Shown one piece after another: positions 24,861 through 30,137 of a stretch of DNA of 30,137 nt (the stretch's first letter is position 1; each line of letters begins with the position of its first letter). The translations under genes and the position numbers were made by a program. Location: positions 1 to 30,137 of the forward strand of contig CAZWEO010000063.1 in the NCBI GenBank assembly GCA_964633115.1, in the 5' to 3' direction. The stretch is from B30-G6 sp964633115 (GTDB lineage Bacteria; Desulfobacterota; Desulfobacteria; Desulfobacterales; B30-G6). The notes under the pieces are model-generated. The model was given only the letters and a program-made list of their open reading frames with translations, made no database searches and was not told the DNA's origin.

Positions 24861-24923
24861 TGTTATAAAGGTGTTTTTTTGTATAACATGTGACCGATTA
24901 TCGGACACACCTAATCAGCTGAT
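24861..24923. promoter_or_regulatory. Cluster of dyads, candidate upstream activator sites
   Basis: TGTTATA (24861-24867) and TATAACA (24882-24888) form a seven-base inverted repeat with a 14-base spacer. CCGAT-T-ATCGG (24894-24904) and ATCAGCTGAT (24914-24923) are perfect short palindromes just beyond. They lie 220-280 bases before the sigma-54 promoter, a plausible distance for an enhancer acting by looping. Which, if any, is the HTH target cannot be told from sequence. Confidence 0.3.
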
Positions 24924-25129
24924 AAATATGAAATTATTTTATTATACTTCATTTGTGTACGATTTTAAGACGTCGTTCTTCCAGTCAGTCGATCCATTCA
25001 AATTTATCTAATCAAAACAATTTCTAAAACACCCTATCCATCTATTTTTTCATAATTACTCATTATTTAAAATAGTTAGCCAAAATCTTCCTCCTCTTAT
25101 TCAAACAAAATATCAACATTATTGCAAAT

Positions 25130-25144
25130 TGCCACAAAGTGGCA
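25130..25144. promoter_or_regulatory. Operator-like perfect palindrome overlapping the sigma-54 promoter
   Basis: TGCCAC-AAA-GTGGCA is a perfect six-base dyad. Its right arm is the -24 element of the promoter, so a protein bound here would compete with RNA polymerase. It shares the CCAC-N3-GTGG core with the dyad at 21468-21480. Part of the symmetry could be chance, because the right arm is fixed by the promoter consensus. Confidence 0.35.
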
Positions 25145-25155
25145 CTCTAATTGCT
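25140..25155 (+). promoter_or_regulatory. Sigma-54 (-24/-12) promoter of the arr operon
   Basis: TGGCACTCTAATTGCT matches the consensus TGGCAC-N5-TTGC-W with the required ten bases between GG and GC. Transcription should begin near 25166, about 60 bases before the first gene. A sigma-54 activator is encoded immediately upstream, which makes the assignment strong for a site seen by eye. Confidence 0.8.
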
Positions 25156-25228
25156 ATAACATGATAGTCACGTCTATAAAATAATGATCGGCCTACTACT
25201 GCTCAATCACGAGTAGCAAACGAAACCA

Positions 25229-25624
25229 ATGCAAAAAACCAACAAATCCCAAAAGGGTATAATCGTGTTGGACGCCGATAGAGATAGTAGTCGTCTACTG
25301 AGTGACATGCTCACATCTCAAGACTATCCGGTCACCGTAACCGAGCGAGTTTCATCCCTGGAAAATCTCGTTGCTTCAAATCAATATGTTGCGGTTATCT
25401 TTGATATAGACTCGGTTCCAGTTGACAATCGGACGATCCGCGATCTCGCTCTTAAATATCCAGGTCTCTGTTTTCTTTGTACTTCCAAGGATCGCTTTCA
25501 CCCTGAATTAAAAGACGCCATCTGCTACCATATCTATGCTTGCATAAACAAACCCATTGACCCAGATGAATTAATCTACTGGATCAAAAGCATCTACGAG
25601 GAAAACAATATTCCGGATATTTAA
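25229..25624 (+). CDS. Stand-alone receiver-domain (CheY-like) protein
   Basis: 131 residues made up of one response-regulator receiver domain and no output domain. The pattern is there: the acidic pair as D15/D17 (LDAD), phosphoacceptor candidate D59 in VIFDID, Ser/Thr at T85, and the conserved lysine K108 followed by Pro (NKP). No matching histidine kinase is encoded in the window. It is the first gene after the sigma-54 promoter and precedes arrA by 68 bases, so it is likely induced with arsenate reductase. It may tune expression or signalling as a phosphate sink or adaptor; this is inference. No strong ribosome binding site is visible. Confidence 0.75.
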   Translation: MQKTNKSQKGIIVLDADRDSSRLLSDMLTSQDYPVTVTERVSSLENLVASNQYVAVIFDIDSVPVDNRTIRDLALKYPGLCFLCTSKDRFHPELKDAICYHIYACINKPIDPDELIYWIKSIYEENNIPDI

Positions 25625-25680
25625 ATTACAAACTTAGCCGACAGATCTAAACCACTCAGCATGAAGTTTTCACAAATATA

Positions 25681-25687
25681 AAAGGAG
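25681..25687 (+). promoter_or_regulatory. Strong ribosome binding site of arrA
   Basis: AAAGGAG, continuing as GGA, stands five bases before the arrA ATG at 25693. It is among the closest matches to the anti-Shine-Dalgarno sequence in the window and implies high expression of arrA relative to the receiver gene before it. Confidence 0.7.
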
Positions 25688-25692
25688 GGACA

Positions 25693-28275
25693 ATGGAAAT
25701 GAATCGAAATAAGGACCAGTCGATCATTAATGATTTTCTTGATAATTTTTCATTAACAAGACGATCGTTCATAAAAAAAACCTCTGCTGCTACCGGTACT
25801 GCCGCCATGTTAGGCGGGATAAAACCATCGCTCAAAGCACTGGCAGCAGTTGGTGAAACCAAAGCCGGTGCAATGGGCGAGTGGAAACCGGCCACATGTC
25901 AAGGTTGTACTTCCTGGTGTTCTAAACAGGTGTATGTCATTGACGGCAGAGCGGTAAAGGTACGTGGAAATCCACATTCCAAGGTAAATGTCGGGGCAGG
26001 CTGTCCGCGTTCGCATCTCGGTCTGCAACAGTTATACGATCCGGACAGGTTAAAAGTACCCATGAAAAGGACGAATCCCAAGAAAGGACGAAATGAGGAC
26101 CCGAACTTCGTTCCAATCTCATGGGATGAGGCCTTAAACACCATCGCCGATAAAATTATGGAACTCCGCAGCAATAATGAGACCCACAAATATATGCTGA
26201 TGCGTGGCCGGTACTCATATATGCGCGATGTGCTATACGATCGCATGACCAAAATCATCGGCTCCCCCAACAATATCTCTCATAGCGCATTGTGCGCCGA
26301 GGCAGAGAAGTTTGGACCTTATTACACGGAAGGCTACTGGGGATACCGACAATATGATGTCAAAAACGCTCATTATATTTTGCTATGGGGTGCAGATCCG
26401 CTAGCAGCCAATCGTCAAGTTTCATACTACTCGAAGGTATGGGGAGACGCCGTTGATTCAGCAACAATTGCCATTGTCGAGCCACGACTTTCCGCTACCG
26501 CGTCCAAAGCCGACGAGTGGCTCCCAATAAAGCCGGGTCACGATGGCGCCCTTGCAGTTGCTATCGCTCATGTTTTGTTGGCAAAAGGGCTCTGGTACAA
26601 ACCGTTCGTCGGGGACTTCACTGACGGGCAAAACCACTTTGTGCCCGGTAAAATGGTAGATGAGGAATCCTTTGAAGAAATTCACACCAATGGAATTGTA
26701 AAATGGTGGAACTATGAGCTGAATGACAAAACGCCAGAATGGGCAGCTGAGGTAACCGGTTTGGATTCAACCCAAATTGAGCGGGTTGCAACTGGCTATG
26801 GTAAGGCGGCGCCTCACGCAATTTCATGGCTTGGGGGGGGGCCTTGTATGCAGGTTCGTGGTGGATTCGCGGCAATGGCGGTTCATGCTTTGAATGGGCT
26901 GGTGGGTGCTGTGGATAATGTCGGTGGTACACAAAAAACCAACAAGGAATATACTACAAAATTCCCCAAACCGGATCCATTTATGGATGAAATTGCAAAA
27001 AAGGGCAAAAAAAATGAAAAAATCGATCAACGCGGGCGCTTGGAGTTGCCGGCTATCAAATCAGGCAAACCCGGCTCTGGAGTTGTGACCAACAATGCAG
27101 CCGATGGAATTTTGAACAGCGATCCCTATGATATTAAGGTAGCTATCGCCTATATGAATAATTTCGCTTTCTCAGCACCTCAGCCAGAGAGATGGGAGCG
27201 CGCTCTGGCTAAAATACCGTTTGTGACCCACATAACGACCAATGCTTCCGAATTTTCATGGTTTGCCGACATCCTGCTGCCCGATGCGCATCACATGTTT
27301 GAAAAATGGGGGTACGTAAAAGCACATGCCAACGGGTATCGGCACGTGACATTAATGCAACCGATAGTGAAACGCACGTATGAATATAAAATCGATGAGA
27401 CGGAAATACCCTGGCTCATCGCAGAAAAATTGGCCGAACGTGGGTTCGATAACCTGCTGCGTCATTACGAGGAATACAAAGACCCCGAAACCGGCAAGGA
27501 GCCGACCAATGAGGAGGAATTCGCCCTCTACGCCCTCAAGTATGCCACTCAGAATCTCTGGGATCCAGCCAAATATAAGGGCGGAGACAAATTCAGTGGG
27601 TGGGGGGAATTCAGTCGCGTCGGTGTATGGAATTCAGATCCATATCCCTTCCGTAAACGTTGGGGAAAAATGAAAACGAAAACCAAGAAATTTGAATTTT
27701 ATAGTGAAACCCTGAAGGCCGCGCTCACTAAACACGCTGAAAAACACAATGTCACCATCGATGAAGTCATGGAAGCAACCAATTACCTTGCCAGGGGTGA
27801 AAGTGCTTTTATCCCCCATTATGAAGAACCCTTTATTCTCGGAGACGAAAAGGAATACCCTTTTGTCCACGTCGACCATAAATCCCGGTTGAACAGAGAA
27901 GGCCGATCGGCTAACTGTACCTGGTACTACGATTTCAAAGATATCGATCCCGGCGATGAAATCTGGGATGATGTTGTCAAAATTAATCCCGTTGATGCCA
28001 CTAGACAGGGTATTAACTCCGGAGACCAGGTAAAAGTGTCATCGCCCACCGGGAGCCTGACATGCACAGCCAAACTCTGGGAGGGTGTACGACCAGGTAC
28101 TGTTGCCAAATGTTACGGCCAGGGCCATTGGGCCTATGGGCGCTTGGCCTCAAAAAGCTACGGTAAAACTCCAAGAGGCGGCAGCAGCAATGACATAATA
28201 CCGGCACAGTATGAAGCCTTAAGCGGCAGTTCAGCGTACTATGGTGTTGTACGTGTCAGGATTGAAAAGATATAA
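25693..28275 (+). CDS. arrA: Respiratory arsenate reductase, catalytic molybdopterin subunit
   Basis: 860 residues, near the usual size of ArrA. A twin-arginine signal (LTRRSFIKK, R23-R24, followed by an Ala-rich segment) sends the folded protein to the periplasm. A [4Fe-4S] site is C69, C72, C76 and C104. The active-site region matches ArrA: RGRYSY (R173 at its third position), then H197, S198, C201, K206 and Y218 in a SHSxxCxExxKxG...GYWGY stretch. C201 is the predicted Mo ligand. These residues keep the order and spacing I recall for the arsenate-binding residues of Shewanella ANA-3 ArrA (165, 189, 190, 193, 198, 210). The RGRY form favours ArrA over the arsenite oxidase ArxA, which carries a GRGWG-type motif there. 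It reduces arsenate to arsenite as terminal acceptor. Polysulfide and tetrathionate reductases are less likely alternatives. Confidence 0.87.
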   Translation: MEMNRNKDQSIINDFLDNFSLTRRSFIKKTSAATGTAAMLGGIKPSLKALAAVGETKAGAMGEWKPATCQGCTSWCSKQVYVIDGRAVKVRGNPHSKVNVGAGCPRSHLGLQQLYDPDRLKVPMKRTNPKKGRNEDPNFVPISWDEALNTIADKIMELRSNNETHKYMLMRGRYSYMRDVLYDRMTKIIGSPNNISHSALCAEAEKFGPYYTEGYWGYRQYDVKNAHYILLWGADPLAANRQVSYYSKVWGDAVDSATIAIVEPRLSATASKADEWLPIKPGHDGALAVAIAHVLLAKGLWYKPFVGDFTDGQNHFVPGKMVDEESFEEIHTNGIVKWWNYELNDKTPEWAAEVTGLDSTQIERVATGYGKAAPHAISWLGGGPCMQVRGGFAAMAVHALNGLVGAVDNVGGTQKTNKEYTTKFPKPDPFMDEIAKKGKKNEKIDQRGRLELPAIKSGKPGSGVVTNNAADGILNSDPYDIKVAIAYMNNFAFSAPQPERWERALAKIPFVTHITTNASEFSWFADILLPDAHHMFEKWGYVKAHANGYRHVTLMQPIVKRTYEYKIDETEIPWLIAEKLAERGFDNLLRHYEEYKDPETGKEPTNEEEFALYALKYATQNLWDPAKYKGGDKFSGWGEFSRVGVWNSDPYPFRKRWGKMKTKTKKFEFYSETLKAALTKHAEKHNVTIDEVMEATNYLARGESAFIPHYEEPFILGDEKEYPFVHVDHKSRLNREGRSANCTWYYDFKDIDPGDEIWDDVVKINPVDATRQGINSGDQVKVSSPTGSLTCTAKLWEGVRPGTVAKCYGQGHWAYGRLASKSYGKTPRGGSSNDIIPAQYEALSGSSAYYGVVRVRIEKI

Positions 28276-28280
28276 GGAGG
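28274..28280 (+). promoter_or_regulatory. Ribosome binding site deciding the arrB start
   Basis: AAGGAGG ends five bases before the ATG at 28286. The open frame extends back to 28241 within arrA, but only the start at 28286 gives the family N-terminus MPRYAMVIDLQRC. Confidence 0.8.
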
Positions 28281-28285
28281 TAAAA

Positions 28286-29011
28286 ATGCCAAGATATGCA
28301 ATGGTTATAGACCTGCAACGATGTGTCGGTTGTAGCTCTTGCAGTATTTCCTGCAGGAATGAAAATAACGTACCAGAAGGGATATACTGGTCCCACAAAA
28401 TCACCGAAACATCCGGCACGTTCCCGAATGTCCGGTTTCATTACATCCCCACACTTTGTAATCACTGCGAAAACGCACCGTGCGCGAGAGGGTGTCCAAC
28501 CAGAGCCATGCACAAGCTTGAGAACGGCATCACCATGCACAATCCTGATAAATGTATCGGGTGCCGTTATTGCATGATCAATTGTCCATATGGCGTAATC
28601 TATTTCAACTGGCGTGATCCCCACAAATTCTGGCGGGATAAAAAAGTATTGATGAAGGGGGGTACCGTATCTCCTGCAGATGAAGTAAGCAAGGTAGGTG
28701 CGAAATTGATCCCTTATTATAATCCAGAAAGAGGCGCCACGCTCGCAGGTATACGTGCCAAAGGCATAGTTGAAAAATGTACGTTTTGCGATCACCGCCT
28801 AAGAAGGGGTAAACTGCCCAGATGTGTGGAGTCCTGTCCAGCGGACGCCAGAATCTTTGGAGATCTTAATGATCCCAAGAGCGAGGTAAACAAGTTACTT
28901 GGGAAATTCCGGCCGTTTCGATTGAAAGATTCCTTGGGTACTAGCCCAAGCGTGTTCTATATCAGGGATTTCAGTTCCGCCAGCTACCCAAGCACGAAAG
29001 GAGGGATATAA
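28286..29011 (+). CDS. arrB: Respiratory arsenate reductase, Fe-S electron transfer subunit
   Basis: 241 residues with four [4Fe-4S] cluster motifs typical of DmsB/PsrB/ArrB proteins: CVGCSSCSISC, CNHCENAPCARGC, CIGCRYCMINC, and the split CTFC...CVESC near residues 170-190. It has no signal peptide, so it should be carried out of the cell with TAT-exported ArrA. It passes electrons from the membrane subunit ArrC to ArrA. Genes are tightly spaced (ten bases after arrA, none before arrC), and the arrC ribosome binding site AAAGGAGGG lies in its last codons. Confidence 0.9.
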   Translation: MPRYAMVIDLQRCVGCSSCSISCRNENNVPEGIYWSHKITETSGTFPNVRFHYIPTLCNHCENAPCARGCPTRAMHKLENGITMHNPDKCIGCRYCMINCPYGVIYFNWRDPHKFWRDKKVLMKGGTVSPADEVSKVGAKLIPYYNPERGATLAGIRAKGIVEKCTFCDHRLRRGKLPRCVESCPADARIFGDLNDPKSEVNKLLGKFRPFRLKDSLGTSPSVFYIRDFSSASYPSTKGGI

Positions 29012-30115
29012 ATGAAATTACATATATGGATTGCTTTCCTGGGTCTTGGAGTATTGGCTGGTCTCATTACCGTATTTCGCGTATATACGACCGGCTTTGA
29101 AGTGTATGCAAAAACAGACGTTCTCGTGTGGACCTTACCACTTTCAACATACATCTTTTTGTCCTTGACAAGCGCAGGTCTGGCTTTTGTCGCCTCCATA
29201 CCCATCGTATTCAATATCAAGCGGTTTGAGTCAATCAAAAAGCGTACATTATTCCTTGAGCTTTCGGTTCTCATCGGATCCTTTGTATGCCTTATATTAC
29301 ACCTTGGTTCGCCATTGCATGTAATTTATATTCTGTTGTCGCCCAACCTTGCCTCGCCCTTGTGGTGGCTAGCTATGCTCTATATAATTTATTTAGTGGT
29401 TCTAATAACCACTTTCAATAGTGTTCGCCATTCACGTTCAAGCAAAATGCAAAGCCTGTTGATTTTCTTTATAGCCATAGCGACTTCGACGACACTGGGT
29501 TGGCTGCTTGGGATGACTGATGCTCGTCCCACTTTGAATGCATCTTTTTTTACAATGTACTTCCCGTTTACCGCTTTTGCCAGTGGCCTTGCAGCTTTTC
29601 TTCTGTTCAGTCTTGCCAATGCTCATTTCAGAAAGCAACCGCTGTCTGCGGAAATGACCCAAATATACACAGAACTAGCAAAAATATTAGGAATCGTTTC
29701 CGGATTCATATTTATTCTTTTTCTCTGGAGGTCAATCATTGGCGGCATTTCTTCAAGTGACGAAGGATATCTTGCCTTTAAACATATGATCGGCTCAATA
29801 CCTTATAATATAGAGTTGTGGCTGGGTTTACTAATTCCATCAATCTTGATGCTCGCACCTTCGGTGCGTCAAACCGTCTGGGGCAAGGTTACGGCGGCGA
29901 CCTTATTACTTCTTGGAATGTTTGTCGGTCGGCTTGAGTTCGTATTAAGTGGTGTTGTCAGGCCGCTGGGCCAGATGGCTGAAGGTCGTCCGGAATTTGT
30001 TAGTTATTTCCCAACTATTTCTGAAATTCTGGTGGCAGTGTTCGGATTTTCGATAATCCTTCTTCTTTACACCCTAGGCGAGCGCTTTCTGAAATTGGAT
30101 GAAGCACGGGAATAA
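29012..30115 (+). CDS. arrC: NrfD/PsrC-family membrane subunit of arsenate reductase
   Basis: 367 residues and very hydrophobic, with about ten visible membrane segments (for example around residues 3-24, 34-60, 73-93, 110-130 and the last near 335-357). This is the NrfD/PsrC family that oxidises menaquinol and passes electrons to a periplasmic Fe-S subunit. The gene begins directly after the arrB stop with AAAGGAGGG upstream, so arrABC is a single translational block. ArrC is present in several Gram-positive and epsilonproteobacterial arsenate respirers, but absent in Shewanella, which uses CymA instead. Its presence fits an anaerobe with a menaquinone pool. The coding region ends 22 bases before the window's edge. 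Confidence 0.85.
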   Translation: MKLHIWIAFLGLGVLAGLITVFRVYTTGFEVYAKTDVLVWTLPLSTYIFLSLTSAGLAFVASIPIVFNIKRFESIKKRTLFLELSVLIGSFVCLILHLGSPLHVIYILLSPNLASPLWWLAMLYIIYLVVLITTFNSVRHSRSSKMQSLLIFFIAIATSTTLGWLLGMTDARPTLNASFFTMYFPFTAFASGLAAFLLFSLANAHFRKQPLSAEMTQIYTELAKILGIVSGFIFILFLWRSIIGGISSSDEGYLAFKHMIGSIPYNIELWLGLLIPSILMLAPSVRQTVWGKVTAATLLLLGMFVGRLEFVLSGVVRPLGQMAEGRPEFVSYFPTISEILVAVFGFSIILLLYTLGERFLKLDEARE

Positions 30116-30137
30116 TACTGCTGATATAACATTTTTT

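Larger units (their letters stand above)
24730..25228. other. Regulatory intergenic region upstream of the arr operon
   Basis: About 500 AT-rich bases without a gene. It contains three dyads within 24861-24923 (described separately), a sigma-54 promoter at 25140-25155 and a palindrome overlapping it. No T-tailed hairpin was found after the activator gene, so termination there is unclear. The 9-mer TATAACATG occurs twice, at 24882-24890 and 25155-25163. Confidence 0.5.

Noticed and set aside
1..30137. CRISPR array, tRNA, rRNA, insertion sequence or toxin-antitoxin pair
   Set aside because: No regularly spaced repeats, cloverleaf, transposase motifs or small paired genes were recognised on either strand.

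Overview
The window looks like a chromosomal segment of an anaerobic member of the Desulfobacterota (sulfate-reducer-like 'deltaproteobacterium'). This is inferred from gene content: ferredoxin-linked 2-oxoacid oxidoreductase, Wood-Ljungdahl type MetV/MetF, a TAXI-type TRAP permease remnant, sigma-54 regulation and a respiratory arsenate reductase operon. No rRNA, tRNA, CRISPR array or insertion sequence was recognised.

Region 1 (1-12557, plus strand) is a compact catabolic block. It begins inside an FrdA/AprA-like flavoprotein, followed by a GltD-like Fe-S flavoprotein, korA-korB-korD-korC, and sucC-sucD. Most of these genes overlap or nearly touch. Together they would convert a 2-oxoacid to acyl-CoA plus reduced ferredoxin and then to acid plus ATP. 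Next comes an odd open frame joining the front of a class I aminotransferase to the back of a TRAP permease, then a DUF1850 protein, a universal stress protein, a glutamate/aspartate racemase-type protein and a class III aminotransferase. The theme is amino acid or organic acid uptake and oxidation.

Region 2 (12904-20723, minus strand) is a five-gene operon transcribed from right to left: an FdhA/NuoG-like molybdopterin-family protein, a NuoE-like protein, a NuoF-GltD fusion, metV and metF. It reads as an electron-input module for methylene-tetrahydrofolate reductase. The FdhA-like subunit carries Tyr where formate dehydrogenases have their catalytic Cys or selenocysteine, so it is unlikely to act on formate.

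Region 3 (20724-30137, plus strand) starts with about 0.85 kb of AT-rich noncoding DNA. It then encodes a PhnD-like lipoprotein and a membrane-bound sigma-54 activator (Cache-like sensor, HAMP, GAF-like domain, AAA+, HTH). A second intergenic stretch contains an excellent -24/-12 promoter, followed by a stand-alone receiver-domain protein and arrA-arrB-arrC for dissimilatory arsenate reduction. I read this as a self-contained arsenate-respiration island in which a single membrane protein replaces the usual histidine kinase plus response regulator.

The most interesting points are the regulator architecture and promoter of the arr island, the MetVF operon with NADH-dehydrogenase-like partners and a catalytically altered FdhA homologue, and the aminotransferase-TRAP chimera.
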